DNA of 64,000 nt from Nitrospirillum sp034653275 (GCF_034653275.1 NZ_JAYEES010000003.1:1798001-1862000), one strand, 5' to 3'; positions 41,801 through 51,220 are shown, numbered from the stretch's first letter. Notes: a model not told the origin generated them from the sequence alone. A program made the numbers and translations.

Positions 41801-43080
41801 GCATTGGGCAGCCAAAGCGACAGGAACGGGATGTAGGAGACGAGCATCAGCACCACGCCCGCCGCCAAGTAAAACGGCCAGATGGAGCGCATGAGCTGGC
41901 CCACCGGCACCTTGCCGATGGCGCTGCCCACGAACAGGACGGAGCCGATGGGCGGGGTGATCAGGCCGATGCCGCCGTTCAGCATCATGATGACGCCGAA
42001 CTGCACCGGATCGATGCCGAAGGCCTTGGCCACCGGCAGGAAGATGGGGGTGCAGATGATGATCTTGGGGCCCATGTCCATGAAGGTGCTCAACGCCAGC
42101 AGGATGAGGTTCATGATCAGCAGCACCATGACCTTGGTGCCGGCCATGGCCTTCAGCGCATCCACCGCCGCCGCCGGCACCTGCAGGTAGGACATCAGCC
42201 AGCCGAAGGCGCTGGCCGCGCCGATCATGAACAGGATGATGCCGGTGGTGTGGGCGGACCCGGCGCAGCATTCCTTGAAGTCGGCCCAACCCAGGCGGCG
42301 GTAGACCGCGACCGTGACGATGACGGCGTAGACCACGGCGATGGCGGCACTCTCCACCGCCGTGAAGATGCCGGCGCGCACGCCGCCGAACACCAGCACC
42401 ACCAGAGCCAAGCCGGGGCTGGCGGAGATCAGGCGCCGCACCACCGCCGCCATGCCGGGGAAGGGCTCGACGGCGTAGCCGCGCTTGCGGGCGATGAGGT
42501 AGGCCGTGACCATCAGGGCGGCGGCCATCACCACGGCGGGCAGGATGCCGGCGGCGAACAGATCGGCGATGGAGATACCGCCGCCGCCCGCCGCGGAATA
42601 GAGGATCATGTTGTGCGAGGGCGGCACCATCAACGCCACCAGGGCGGAGGTGATGGTGACGTTGACGGCGTAGTCGCGGTCGAAGCCGCGCGCCACCATC
42701 TGCGGGATCATGGTGCCGCCGATGGCCGAGGCGTCGGCGATGGCGGAGCCGGAGACGCCGCCGAAGAAGGCGGAGGCCAGCACGTTCACCTGGCCCAATC
42801 CCCCGCGCAGGTGGCCCACCAGGGCGGAGGCCAGGCCGATGAGGCGTTCGGAGATGCCGCCGCGCATCATCAGCTCACCGGCGAAGATGAACAGCGGAAT
42901 GGCGATCATGGCGGTGGAACTGATGCCCGAGGTCATCTGCTGCACCAGCACCATGGGCGGCAGGCCCAGGGTGACGATGGCGGCGACCGACGCCGCGGCG
43001 AGGGAGAAGCCCACCGGCACGCCCAGCAGCAACAGGACGGCGAAGGCGCCGAAGAGGACGGCGATATCCATGGCGCTCAA
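41791..43080 (-). CDS. dctM: TRAP transporter large permease (DctM)
   Basis: 429 residues of about 12 hydrophobic segments with the TRAP-L signatures: VLFGAFAVLLLLGVPVGFSL, IPLFIFAGELMMRGGISERL, NVLASAFFGGVSGSAIADAS, MVPPSHNMILYS and GGIGLITPPIGSVLFVG. It is the Na+-driven translocation subunit working with DctQ and the DctP binding protein. It overlaps dctQ by 4 bp, so the two are translationally coupled. In this locus the substrate is probably a uronate or a related acid sugar. Confidence 0.95.
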   Translation of the reverse strand: MSAMDIAVLFGAFAVLLLLGVPVGFSLAAASVAAIVTLGLPPMVLVQQMTSGISSTAMIAIPLFIFAGELMMRGGISERLIGLASALVGHLRGGLGQVNVLASAFFGGVSGSAIADASAIGGTMIPQMVARGFDRDYAVNVTITSALVALMVPPSHNMILYSAAGGGGISIADLFAAGILPAVVMAAALMVTAYLIARKRGYAVEPFPGMAAVVRRLISASPGLALVVLVFGGVRAGIFTAVESAAIAVVYAVIVTVAVYRRLGWADFKECCAGSAHTTGIILFMIGAASAFGWLMSYLQVPAAAVDALKAMAGTKVMVLLIMNLILLALSTFMDMGPKIIICTPIFLPVAKAFGIDPVQFGVIMMLNGGIGLITPPIGSVLFVGSAIGKVPVGQLMRSIWPFYLAAGVVLMLVSYIPFLSLWLPNAMK

Positions 43081-43601
43081 TCCTCCACAACGATGTGATC
43101 GGGGGTGGGCAGCGGCACCACCAGCCGTTCCGCCGCGAACAGGGCGATCAGCGCGCCACCCAGCGACAGGGGCAGATAGTTCAGGCCTTCCGGCAGTTCC
43201 GTGCCCGGCATGGCGATGGACCAGTTGTCGGCCATCAGGTCCCAGCCCCAGATGGCCAGCGCCGCGCCGATGGCCAGCACCACCAGGCGGGAAAAGGCGT
43301 TCAGGATGGCCTGCACCCGGGGCGGCGCCACCTGGGCCAGGGCGATGAAGCGGAAGTGCATTTCCCGCCGTACGGCCACGGCGGCGCCCATCAGCGCGGT
43401 GGTGGTCATGAACAGCAGGGTCAGGGGCTCGGTCCAGCCGGGGCTGTCGTTCAGGACATAGCGGGCGAAGACCTGCCAGCCCTCGGCCAGGCTCATCCCC
43501 ACCATACCGATGGCGGCCAGCACGGTGGCGGCGTGGGACAGGCCGGTCAGGATCATACCGGCCAGGCCGCCGGGGGCGGCGGTCGCGTGGGTCGCGTGCA
43601 T
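43077..43601 (-). CDS. dctQ: TRAP transporter small permease (DctQ)
   Basis: 174 residues with four membrane helices (about 15-40, 58-78, 95-117, 137-157). It has the DctQ consensus WQVFARYVLNDSPGWTEPLT, then LLFMTTTALMGAAVAVRREM HFRF-type sequence. Small membrane partner of DctM. It sits between dctP (4-bp gap) and dctM (4-bp overlap). Confidence 0.93.
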   Translation of the reverse strand: MHATHATAAPGGLAGMILTGLSHAATVLAAIGMVGMSLAEGWQVFARYVLNDSPGWTEPLTLLFMTTTALMGAAVAVRREMHFRFIALAQVAPPRVQAILNAFSRLVVLAIGAALAIWGWDLMADNWSIAMPGTELPEGLNYLPLSLGGALIALFAAERLVVPLPTPDHIVVED

Positions 43602-43605
43602 GGGG

Positions 43606-44598
43606 TCAGGCCTCCTGCCGGATGCGGCGATAGAACCGGTTGCGGTCGGGGTCGGCCAGGTAGGTCTTCAACACCGGTTCGGTGGTACGACGGAAAGCAT
43701 CCTTGTCCACCTCCGTCACCTGCACGCCATTGGCGATGCAACGGGCCTTGGCCGCGGCCTCGTCCCGGTCCCACAGGTCGCGCATCATGGGGACGGAGCG
43801 GGCGGCCAGGTCCAGCACAAGGTCGCGGTCGGCCGGGCTGAGGGCGCGCAGGCTGCGTTCGGAGATGAACAGCAGTTCGGGCGACATGGAATGGTGGGTT
43901 TCCGCCCAGTGGCGCGCCACCTCGAACTGGCGGGTGGAATCCAGGCTGGGCCAGTTGTTCTCCGCCCCGTCGATCAGGTGGGTCTGCAGGGCGGTGAAGA
44001 CCTCGCCGAAGGACAGCGGCGTGGGGTTGGCGCCCATGGCCTGGGCCATGGACATGAAGATGTCGGACAGGGGGACCCGGATCTTCATGCCGCGCAGGTC
44101 ACCCGGCTCATGCACCGGGCGGCGGCCGTTGTAGATGCACCGTGCGCCGCTGTCGTAGAAGCAGGCGGCCATCAGGCCGCGCTGGCTCAAGGCCGCCAGC
44201 AAATCCTTGCCCACGGCGCCATCCAGCGCCCGGCGCATGTGGGCCACGTCGTCGAACACGTAGGGCAGCGTCAGCACGCCGGAGACGGGGAAGATGTTGG
44301 TGAGCGCCGCGAAGTTCACGCGGGTGAAGTCCAGCGCGCCATAGCGCGTCAGGTCTATGGTGTCGTTCTCCCGCCCGATCTGGCCGGAATGATAGACGCG
44401 CATGGACAGACGCCCGCCCGTCTCCTTGGCCAATTGCGCCCCGATCCACTGGATCGCCTGGACGGTGGGGTAATCCTGGACGTGCACGTCGGACGCGGTG
44501 AAGGTGCCGGGCGGCGGGGCGCCGGCCCGGGCCTTGCCGGCGAGCGCCGCGGCCGCGCCGGCGGCCATGCTCCCCAGCAGTTGTCGGCGCTTGATCAA
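43606..44598 (-). CDS. dctP: TRAP transporter substrate-binding protein (DctP)
   Basis: 330 residues using a TTG start at 44598, chosen because GGGAGGA lies just upstream and translation then begins with a Tat-type leader (KRRQLLGSMAAGAAAALAG). The mature part has DctP features: FTASDVHVQDYPTVQAIQWI, GGRLSMRVYHSGQIGRENDT, DLRGMKIRVPLSDIFMSMAQ (the Arg that binds the substrate carboxylate is in KIRV) and DGAENNWPSLDSTRQFEVA. Periplasmic receptor of the DctPQM system. It follows the FAH hydratase gene by 52 bp in the operator-C operon. Confidence 0.92.
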   Translation of the reverse strand: MIKRRQLLGSMAAGAAAALAGKARAGAPPPGTFTASDVHVQDYPTVQAIQWIGAQLAKETGGRLSMRVYHSGQIGRENDTIDLTRYGALDFTRVNFAALTNIFPVSGVLTLPYVFDDVAHMRRALDGAVGKDLLAALSQRGLMAACFYDSGARCIYNGRRPVHEPGDLRGMKIRVPLSDIFMSMAQAMGANPTPLSFGEVFTALQTHLIDGAENNWPSLDSTRQFEVARHWAETHHSMSPELLFISERSLRALSPADRDLVLDLAARSVPMMRDLWDRDEAAAKARCIANGVQVTEVDKDAFRRTTEPVLKTYLADPDRNRFYRRIRQEA

Positions 44599-44650
44599 TC
44601 CATCCTCCCGTTCGCTTATCGCTTGTAACCCTGGCGGCGGCGTTGCGCCG

Positions 44651-45469
44651 TCAGGGAGGCCCATCGAGGGGCGTCGCCGGCACCGCCCGGCAGAGCAGGA
44701 CGCCATCGGGGCCGAAGTCCACTTTGGCCGTCTGGCCGGCCACGATATCGTGGATGCCGGTGGTGGCGCCGGTGGAAACCAGGTCGCCGCTTTTCAAGGG
44801 GCGCCCGCGCGCCGCCAGATGGCTGGCCAGGAAGCGCAGGGCCGACAGAGGTCCTCCGGGGATGGACGGCGCGCCGCCCACGCCCACGCGGATGCCCTCG
44901 ATGATCGTCTCGCAGCGCATGCTGTCCCAGCCGCGCGCGCGCCAGCCGGTGATCTCAGGCCCCAGGATCAGGCCGGCGTTATTGCCGAAGTCCGACACCA
45001 CGATGGGCGGGCCCAGCTCGTTGATGGTGGCAAGCGGGCTGCCCGCCGGCTCGATGCCGATGTGCAGGGCCGCCACCAGGTCCACCGCCTCCTCCTCCGT
45101 CCAGCTCACCTTGCCGGCCGGCGCGTCGGCGCCCAGGCGGAAGACGTATTCGGCCTCCACCGCGGCGAAGCCGCCGACGAAGGTGGGGAAGGGCGTCACG
45201 GCGCCGCTTTCGGCCAGCCAGACGTTGTGGGCGAAGATGGGCCCGGCCAGGCGCGGCTCGCCCAGCGTCTCCTCCCAATCGGGGGGAATGCGGCCGATCT
45301 TCCAGCCGGCGATGCGGTCGGGCCACAGGCCTATCGCCATCTCCTGCGCGGCATAGCCCTGGGCCAGGTCTATGGGCGTGGGGCCGGGATAGCCGGGCAG
45401 GAAACGTGCCGCCCGGCGGGCCGCGACGAAGGCGGCGGCGGCGGCGCTGGGGGAATAGGTGGCGGTCAT
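44651..45469 (-). CDS. FAH-superfamily 2-keto-4-pentenoate hydratase-like enzyme
   Basis: 272 residues from ATG 45469. It belongs to the 2-oxopent-4-enoate hydratase branch: GWKIGRIPPDWEETLG, metal ligands in VEAEYVFRLG, ALHIGIEPAGSPLATINELG, and GDLVSTGATTGIHDIVAGQ near the C-terminus. Family members add water to, or cleave, 2-keto acids using Mg2+. It is the first gene of the operon carrying the TRAP transporter and has operator C 142 bp upstream, so it should be part of uronate use, but no step of the standard pathway calls for it. Substrate unknown, perhaps a 2-keto-deoxy sugar acid. Confidence 0.8.
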   Translation of the reverse strand: MTATYSPSAAAAAFVAARRAARFLPGYPGPTPIDLAQGYAAQEMAIGLWPDRIAGWKIGRIPPDWEETLGEPRLAGPIFAHNVWLAESGAVTPFPTFVGGFAAVEAEYVFRLGADAPAGKVSWTEEEAVDLVAALHIGIEPAGSPLATINELGPPIVVSDFGNNAGLILGPEITGWRARGWDSMRCETIIEGIRVGVGGAPSIPGGPLSALRFLASHLAARGRPLKSGDLVSTGATTGIHDIVAGQTAKVDFGPDGVLLCRAVPATPLDGPP

Positions 45470-45610
45470 GGCCGTACCCCGCGCGTGTGCTTCTTATCCT
45501 GCCAAATCCTGTTCCGGACGATGGCTGCCGCAGCGGCAGGCACGGCACGCCGAGCCATGGTCGACCCTCCCTGGGATCCCGTCATTTCTTGTCCATCGTG
45601 TCTAAAGGAA

Positions 45611-45620
45611 ACCGGTGTCA
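45611..45620. promoter_or_regulatory. Uronate-regulon operator C (reverse orientation)
   Basis: ACCGGTGTCA; on the minus strand AAATGACACCGGTTTCCT, identical over 18 bases to operator A. It lies 142 bp upstream of the hydratase-dctPQM operon. Confidence 0.85.
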
Positions 45621-45684
45621 TTTACAAGCCAACTCTGAGGCCGGACGGCACAAGTCCGCCCGGCCCCAGGCTGCGATTTCAGGC

Positions 45685-47151
45685 TTACAGCGCCGCCACG
45701 GCGGCCAGCACCGCGTCGCGCCCGCCATCGCCCAGGCGGGCGTAGGCGTCGATCAGCGCGGCGCGGAAACGGGTGTCGGTGGCCAGCGTCGGCGCGAACA
45801 TCACCTCCAGCGCCAGGAAGCGGTCCACGTCGGCGGCGGTGCCGTCACAGCGGCCGCCGATGTCCAGCAGGGTGGGGGCCAGCGGGTCGGTCAGGCCGGC
45901 CCGCTCCGCCGCGCGGCGGCGGACGAAGTGCATCCAACCGGCGACCACCAGGGCGGGGCGGTATATCGGCAGGCCCTGGGCCAACCGTTCCTCGATCACG
46001 CCGAACAGACGGTAGGGCAGCTTCTGCGACCCGTCCCAGGCGATCTGGGCCAGCAGATGGCGGATGGCGGGGTTGCGGAAGCGCTCCAGGATCTGCCCCG
46101 CGTACTGGGCCAGGTCATAGCCCGCCGGCGGCGTCACGGTGGGCAGCACGTCCCGCAGCATCAGCCGTTCCAGGAAGCCGGCCAGTTCCGGCGTGGTCAT
46201 GGCGTCGGCCACGGTTTCCACGCCCGCCAGGCCGCCCAGGTAGGCGAGGGCGGAGTGCGGGCCGTTCAGCAGGCGCAGCTTGGCCCGGCCGAAGGCGCCG
46301 ACGTCCGTGGTCAGGATCACGCCCGCCTTGTCCCAGGCCGGCCGGCCGTTGCAGAAGCGGTCCTCGATCACCCATTGGGTGAAGGCCTCGCGCTGGATGG
46401 GCCAGGCGTCGGCCACACCGATCGCGTCCAGCACCCGCTGGCGCAGGGCGTCGTCGGTGGCCGGGGTGATGCTGTCCACCATGGTGCTGGGGAAGGCGAC
46501 GTACTCCCGCACCCAGGCGCCCAGGTCGGCGTCCAGGGCGGTGGCGTATTGCGCCGTGGCGCGGCCCAAGCGTCGGCCATTATCCGTCATGTTGTCGCAG
46601 CTGATGACGGTGTAGGGCGGCAGGCCGGCGGCGCGGCGGCGGCGCAAGCCGGCCACGACATAGCCGATGACGCTGACCGGCGTTTCCGGGTGGGCCAGGT
46701 CATGGACGATATCCGGATGGCTGGTGTCCAGCTCCCCCGCCGCCGTCAGGCAATAGCCCTTCTCCGTCACGGTGATGGTGACGATGCGGGTGGCGGGCGC
46801 CGCCAGGCGGGCCAGCACGTGGCTCTGCGCTTCCGGCGCGCACAGCACTTCGCGGATGGATCCGATGACCCGGTGGCCGATGGCGCGGTCCAGCGTCACC
46901 AGCGTGTACAGGCCGTCCTGCGGCACCAGGGCGTCGCGCACGCCCGGGCTTTTCAGCGACACCGCGCTGATGGTCCAGTCGCCCCCGTCCAGCGCCAGGG
47001 CGTCATCCGTGTAGACGGCCTGGTGGGCGCGGTGGAAGGCGCCCGGGCCGAAATGGACGATGCCGATGCCGCACACCGACCGGTCATAGCCGGGCCGGGC
47101 CACGGTCTGGGGCAAGGTCGGCAGGGTATCGGGGGACAGGTGCGCGGTCAT
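45685..47151 (-). CDS. uxuB: Mannitol-dehydrogenase-family fructuronate reductase
   Basis: 488 residues from ATG 47151, matching the 480-490 usual for the family; longer upstream frames are Arg/Pro-rich and atypical. Rossmann start GIGIVHFGPGAFHRAHQAVY, then VTITVTEKGYC, VISCDNMTDNGR, WVIEDRFCNGRPAWDKAGVI and the Lys in RAKLRLLNGPHSALAYLGGL. It reduces D-fructuronate (from UxaC) to D-mannonate with NADH, though mannitol or tagaturonate activity cannot be excluded by sequence. It follows kdgK by 26 bp. No mannonate dehydratase gene is in the window. Confidence 0.88.
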   Translation of the reverse strand: MTAHLSPDTLPTLPQTVARPGYDRSVCGIGIVHFGPGAFHRAHQAVYTDDALALDGGDWTISAVSLKSPGVRDALVPQDGLYTLVTLDRAIGHRVIGSIREVLCAPEAQSHVLARLAAPATRIVTITVTEKGYCLTAAGELDTSHPDIVHDLAHPETPVSVIGYVVAGLRRRRAAGLPPYTVISCDNMTDNGRRLGRATAQYATALDADLGAWVREYVAFPSTMVDSITPATDDALRQRVLDAIGVADAWPIQREAFTQWVIEDRFCNGRPAWDKAGVILTTDVGAFGRAKLRLLNGPHSALAYLGGLAGVETVADAMTTPELAGFLERLMLRDVLPTVTPPAGYDLAQYAGQILERFRNPAIRHLLAQIAWDGSQKLPYRLFGVIEERLAQGLPIYRPALVVAGWMHFVRRRAAERAGLTDPLAPTLLDIGGRCDGTAADVDRFLALEVMFAPTLATDTRFRAALIDAYARLGDGGRDAVLAAVAAL

Positions 47152-47177
47152 CAGGCTCAGGCTCCGGAAGGCGGGTG

Positions 47178-48218
47178 TCAGCGGCGGACGTCCAGCCCGC
47201 CAGCGTCCTGGGCCGCCAGGATTTCGGCCTCGGGCAGGGGCAGGGCGTCGCCGGGAATGGAATGCTTCAGCGCGGCGGCGGCCACGGCGAAGGACAGGGC
47301 CTGGTCGGGCTCCCACCCCCGAATCAGGCCATGCAGCAGGCCCGCCGCATAGGCGTCGCCGCTGCCGATGCGGTCGACGATGCCGGCCAGCGCGTGGGTG
47401 CGGCTCTGGTGCAGGCTGTGGCGGGTGGCCAGCTTGCCGTAGAAGTCCTGCTGGTCCACGCCGTGGTGGCTGCGCACCGTGGTGGCGATGGTCTGCAGGC
47501 GCGGGCAGGCGTCGAACAGGGCCTGGGCCGCGGCCGGGAAGCGCGCCGCCTCCTCCAGCTTGTCGACGTCCAGGTCCAGCAGCAGGGCGGCGTCACGCTC
47601 ATTGGCGAACAGCAGGTCGCACTGCTCGATGAAGCCGCGCAGGATGGCCGGGGCGTTGCCGCCGCGCGCCGTCCACAGCTTCTGCCGGTAGTTGCAGTCG
47701 AAGGAAATCTTGAGGCCCAGGGCGTGGGCGGCCTGCAAGGCGGCGCGGGCCGCCGTCTCGGCTTGCGGGCTGACGGCGGGGGTGATGCCGCAGATGTGCA
47801 GCCAGTCGGCCCCGGCCAGCAGCGCCTGCCAGTCGTAACCGGCGGGGTCGGTTTCAGCGAAGGCGGAGCGGGCGCGGTCGTAGATGACCTCCGACGGGCG
47901 GGTCACGGCGCCGGCGGACAGGAAATACAGGCCCATGCGGCCATCGGCGTAGCGGATGCCATCCGTGCCGACGCCGTGGCGGCGCAACTCACCGGCGCAG
48001 GCGCGGCCGATGGCATTGTCGGGCAGGGTGCTGACAGCGCGGACGGTATGGCCCAGGTGGGCCAAGCCGACGCCGACATTGGCCTCCGCCCCGCCGAACA
48101 GGGCCGTCAGGCTGGGGCTCTGCAGCAGCAGCTCATGACCGGGGGCGGCCAGGCGCAGGAGCAGTTCCCCGAACACCACGACGTGACCACGCATCACAGG
48201 CCCACCCATTCCGTTCAT
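47178..48218 (-). CDS. kdgK: 2-dehydro-3-deoxygluconokinase
   Basis: 346 residues from ATG 48218; an internal ATG at 48194 (MRGHVVVFGE) with GGTGGG before it is an equally good start. PfkB family: FGELLLRLAAPG, TALFGGAEANVGVGLAHLGH, ISFDCNYRQKLW, and the ATP/catalytic motif IVDRIGSGDAYAAGLLHGLI with the catalytic Asp in GSGDA. It phosphorylates 2-keto-3-deoxygluconate, the common product of the KduI/KduD and mannonate branches, to KDPG. Operator D lies about 122 bp upstream. First gene of the kdgK-uxuB operon. Confidence 0.93.
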   Translation of the reverse strand: MNGMGGPVMRGHVVVFGELLLRLAAPGHELLLQSPSLTALFGGAEANVGVGLAHLGHTVRAVSTLPDNAIGRACAGELRRHGVGTDGIRYADGRMGLYFLSAGAVTRPSEVIYDRARSAFAETDPAGYDWQALLAGADWLHICGITPAVSPQAETAARAALQAAHALGLKISFDCNYRQKLWTARGGNAPAILRGFIEQCDLLFANERDAALLLDLDVDKLEEAARFPAAAQALFDACPRLQTIATTVRSHHGVDQQDFYGKLATRHSLHQSRTHALAGIVDRIGSGDAYAAGLLHGLIRGWEPDQALSFAVAAAALKHSIPGDALPLPEAEILAAQDAGGLDVRR

Positions 48219-48339
48219 CCATCCTGGTCGCTGTCGCGGGGGCGATCAAGGCCGGCCCACGCGTCCTCTCGGGCCCGTCTGTGCCGCGGGCTTGCCCCAC
48301 GCACTGTGCCAGCGGGACCGGACCGGATCAATGACCAAT

Positions 48340-48349
48340 TGACACCGGT
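48340..48349. promoter_or_regulatory. Uronate-regulon operator D (TGACACCGGT)
   Basis: CAATTGACACCGGTGACATT, the most symmetrical copy (TGACACC / GGTGACA). Upstream of kdgK-uxuB on the minus strand and just beyond the end of the esterase gene. Confidence 0.8.
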
Positions 48350-48385
48350 GACATTAAAGGCGGCCTTTCCCGTGTGGAAGGGCCA

Positions 48386-49348
48386 TCACGGCATCATCCC
48401 TAGGCCACGCACCCAGGCGATGTAAAGGTCCGGCCACGCCGCGGCTGGCAGCCCGGTGGCGCCCCGGATGCCGAAGCCGTGACCGCCCTTCTGGAAAATG
48501 TGCAGTTCGGCCGGGACCTTGGCGGCGTGCAGGGCGGCATAGAAGCGCAGGCTGTTCTCCACTGGCACGGACGGGTCGTCGTCGGCGTGCAGCAGGAAGG
48601 TGGGCGGGGTCTGGGCCGTCACCGCCAGGTCCGTGGAATAGGCCGTGTCCCGCGCCGGGGTGGGGGTGTCGCCCAGCAGCTGGGCGCGCGATCCCTTGTG
48701 GGCGATGGCGGGATCCATGCTGGTCACCGGATAGACCAGGGCCAGGAAGTCGGGCCGGGCGCTCTGCCGGTCGGCCGCGTCCTGCGGCGTGTAGACCGGG
48801 GCGTCATAGCGTGTGCCCAGGCTGCCCGCGACATGGCCACCGGCCGACAGGCCCATGGCGCCCACCTTGTGCGGGTCCACTCCCCATTCGGCGGCGCGGG
48901 CGCGGATCAGGCGCATTGCGCGCTGGGCGTCCTGCAGGGGCACGTCGGCGGCGTGGACGTGGCCGTCGCCCGGCAGGCGATAGGTCAGGACGAACACGGT
49001 GACCCCGGCGGCGCTGAGTCGCCGGCCGATCTCATCACCCTCCTTGTCCACCACCACCCAGCGGTAGCCGCCACCCGGCATGACCAGCAGGGCGGTGCCG
49101 TTGGGATGGGCCGGGCGGTATAGAGACAGATGCGGCCGGGTGATGCCCACGGTGTAGCGGTCGTGCCGCGCGGTGGGATCAGCGCTGCGTTCCACCACCG
49201 TCTCCTGCACCGTCACCCCTTCCGATCCCGGTCCCACGCCGGCGGGCCAGATGGGGAAGGGGGCGGGCAGGTCGTCGGCCAGGGCCGCGCCCGGAAGCCC
49301 GGCCATCAGGCCCACCCAAACGGCGCCGGCTGCAAAAGCCCTCTTCAC
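48386..49348 (-). CDS. Secreted alpha/beta-hydrolase (BD-FAE / acetylesterase-like)
   Basis: About 320 residues if translation begins at GTG 49348, which opens a signal peptide (VKRAFAAGAVWVGLMAGLPG, cleavage near ALA-D); the reading frame extends upstream but those codons cross the operator. The ribosome site is weak, so the start is uncertain. Oxyanion motif VMPGGGYRW, nucleophile in GLSAGGHVAG, Asp in HADDDPSVPV, His in GGHGFGI: a complete triad. Such enzymes remove acetyl or feruloyl groups from polysaccharides. Context suggests a pectin or xylan deacetylase in the periplasm. Operator E is 13 bp upstream of the chosen start. Confidence 0.8.
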   Translation of the reverse strand: MKRAFAAGAVWVGLMAGLPGAALADDLPAPFPIWPAGVGPGSEGVTVQETVVERSADPTARHDRYTVGITRPHLSLYRPAHPNGTALLVMPGGGYRWVVVDKEGDEIGRRLSAAGVTVFVLTYRLPGDGHVHAADVPLQDAQRAMRLIRARAAEWGVDPHKVGAMGLSAGGHVAGSLGTRYDAPVYTPQDAADRQSARPDFLALVYPVTSMDPAIAHKGSRAQLLGDTPTPARDTAYSTDLAVTAQTPPTFLLHADDDPSVPVENSLRFYAALHAAKVPAELHIFQKGGHGFGIRGATGLPAAAWPDLYIAWVRGLGMMP

Positions 49349-49360
49349 AAAGCTGAGGAA

Positions 49361-49370
49361 ACCGGTGTCA
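49361..49370. promoter_or_regulatory. Uronate-regulon operator E (reverse orientation)
   Basis: ACCGGTGTCA within GGAAACCGGTGTCATATA, in the gap between the divergent esterase (minus) and carboxylesterase (plus) genes; it may control both. Confidence 0.8.
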
Positions 49371-49457
49371 TATATAGGCCCAAAGGCGGGACGGGTGCGA
49401 TCCAAGGGGGTCCTCCCTGTTCTTGATCTTCGGCCATAAATGGAAGTGGGAGGAAGC

Positions 49458-51119
49458 ATGGACCCGGTTCGACCGTTCCGCCAAGCGGAAAGTCGCGTTT
49501 CCTTGTCATCGGTTGATCGTCGCGCGGCATTGGGGTTGGGCGTGGCCGCCGCCGCGGCGCTGACCCTGCCGCCGCGGGCCTGGGCCGCTTCCGATCCGGT
49601 GGTGACCACCGCCCACGGGCGGGTGCGTGGCACGCGCCACGACGGTGTCCAGGTGTTCAAGGGCATCCGCTATGGCGCCGACACCGGCCCCCGCCGTTTC
49701 CAGCCGCCGCAGCCGCCGGCCCCCTGGCGCGAGGTCAGGGACGCCCTGGCCTACGGTGCCGCCTGTCCCCAGACCCGGTTCGATGAGGCGCAGTCCGAGG
49801 ATTGCCTGTTCCTGAACGTCTGGACACCGGAGGCCAAGGCCGGGGGCAATCGGCCGGTCATGGTCTATATCCACGGCGGCGCCTATTCCCACGGGTCCGG
49901 CAGCGACGCCCTTTATGACGGCACGCGGCTGGCGCACCGGGGCGACGTCGTGGTGGTGACGCTGAACCATCGCCTCAATGCCTTCGGCCATTTGTATCTG
50001 GGCCGCCTGGCCGGACCGGCCTACGCCCCATCAGGCAACGCCGGTATCCTGGACCTGGTGCTGGCCCTGCGGTGGGTGCGCGACAACATCGCCGCCTTTG
50101 GCGGTGATCCCGGCCGCGTCATGCTGTTCGGCCAGTCCGGCGGCGGCGCCAAGATCGCCACGCTGATGGGCACGTCGGCGGCCCAGGGCTTGTTCCACCG
50201 CGCCGCCACCATGAGCGGCCAGCAGGTCACCGCTTCCGGACCGCTGAACGCCACCGCCCGCGCCAGGACCTATCTGGACGCCCTGGGCCTGACGCCGGAA
50301 CGCGCGGCGGAGGCGGCGACCCTGCCGGTGGAAAAGCTGCTGTCGGCCCTGAACGCCGCCGACCCCATCCACGGCGTGGCCGGGCAGGGCATGGGCGGGC
50401 TCTACTGGGGCCCCGTGCTGGATGACCAGGTGCTGGCCCGCCATCCCTTCTATCCGGATGCCCCGGCGCAGTCGGCCGGCATCCCCATGATCATCGGCAA
50501 CACCCATGACGAGACGCGGCTGCTGATCGGCGGGAGCGACCCGTCCACCTTCACCCTGGCCTGGGAGCAGGTGCCCGCCCTGTTGGCCAAGCACATGCGG
50601 GTGGACATCAATCCCGACCTGGTGGTGGCGGAGTACCGCCGGCTCTACCCCAGCTACAGCCCCAGCGACGTCTTCTTCTCCGCCACCACGGCTGGCCGCT
50701 CCTGGCGCGCGGCGGTGATGGAGGCGGAGGCGCGCGCCATCCAGGCGCAGGCGTTAGGCCAGGGTGGCGCGCCCACCTACGCCTATCAGCTGAACTGGGG
50801 CAGCCCCAAGGACGGCGGCAAGTGGCGGGCGCCGCACACGCTGGACATCCCCCTGGTGTTCGACAACACCGGCGTGCCCGACGCGCTGTCCACCGACAGT
50901 GCCGACGCGCGGCTCATGGCGGAGCGGATGAGCAACGCCTTCATCGCCTTCGCCCGCACGGGCGACCCCAATGCCGACGGCGCGCCCCGCTGGACGCCGT
51001 ACACCCTGTCAGGGCGGGAGACCCTGGTGTTCGACCTGGACTGGCGTCTGGAACAGGATCCGCGCGGCGCCGAGCGACGCCTTTTCGCCCGGGTGCCTTT
51101 CACCCAGCAGGGGACTTGA
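49458..51119 (+). CDS. Secreted type B carboxylesterase
   Basis: 553 residues from ATG 49458, directly after GGGAGGAAGC. A Tat-type leader with an internal RR (VDRRAALGLGVAAAAALTLP) ends near AWA-A. Carboxylesterase B signatures: FKGIRYGADTGPRRFQPPQP, EDCLFLNVWTP, oxyanion VYIHGGAYSHGSGS, nucleophile elbow FGQSGGGAKIA, Glu in NTHDETRLLIG and His in WRAPHTLDIPLVFDN. It hydrolyses ester bonds of acylated substrates, here perhaps decorations on plant polysaccharide. Divergent from the other esterase across operator E and followed by the TonB receptor. Confidence 0.9.
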   Translation: MDPVRPFRQAESRVSLSSVDRRAALGLGVAAAAALTLPPRAWAASDPVVTTAHGRVRGTRHDGVQVFKGIRYGADTGPRRFQPPQPPAPWREVRDALAYGAACPQTRFDEAQSEDCLFLNVWTPEAKAGGNRPVMVYIHGGAYSHGSGSDALYDGTRLAHRGDVVVVTLNHRLNAFGHLYLGRLAGPAYAPSGNAGILDLVLALRWVRDNIAAFGGDPGRVMLFGQSGGGAKIATLMGTSAAQGLFHRAATMSGQQVTASGPLNATARARTYLDALGLTPERAAEAATLPVEKLLSALNAADPIHGVAGQGMGGLYWGPVLDDQVLARHPFYPDAPAQSAGIPMIIGNTHDETRLLIGGSDPSTFTLAWEQVPALLAKHMRVDINPDLVVAEYRRLYPSYSPSDVFFSATTAGRSWRAAVMEAEARAIQAQALGQGGAPTYAYQLNWGSPKDGGKWRAPHTLDIPLVFDNTGVPDALSTDSADARLMAERMSNAFIAFARTGDPNADGAPRWTPYTLSGRETLVFDLDWRLEQDPRGAERRLFARVPFTQQGT

Positions 51120-51220
51120 GCGCGGGAAAAGTGGCGCATTCCCTGGCATTCCTGCTGGGAACAGGCATGTCGGAGCAAGACGGTGCTGCGAACAACTCTT
51201 GGTGCTTGCATCGGTCGGTA

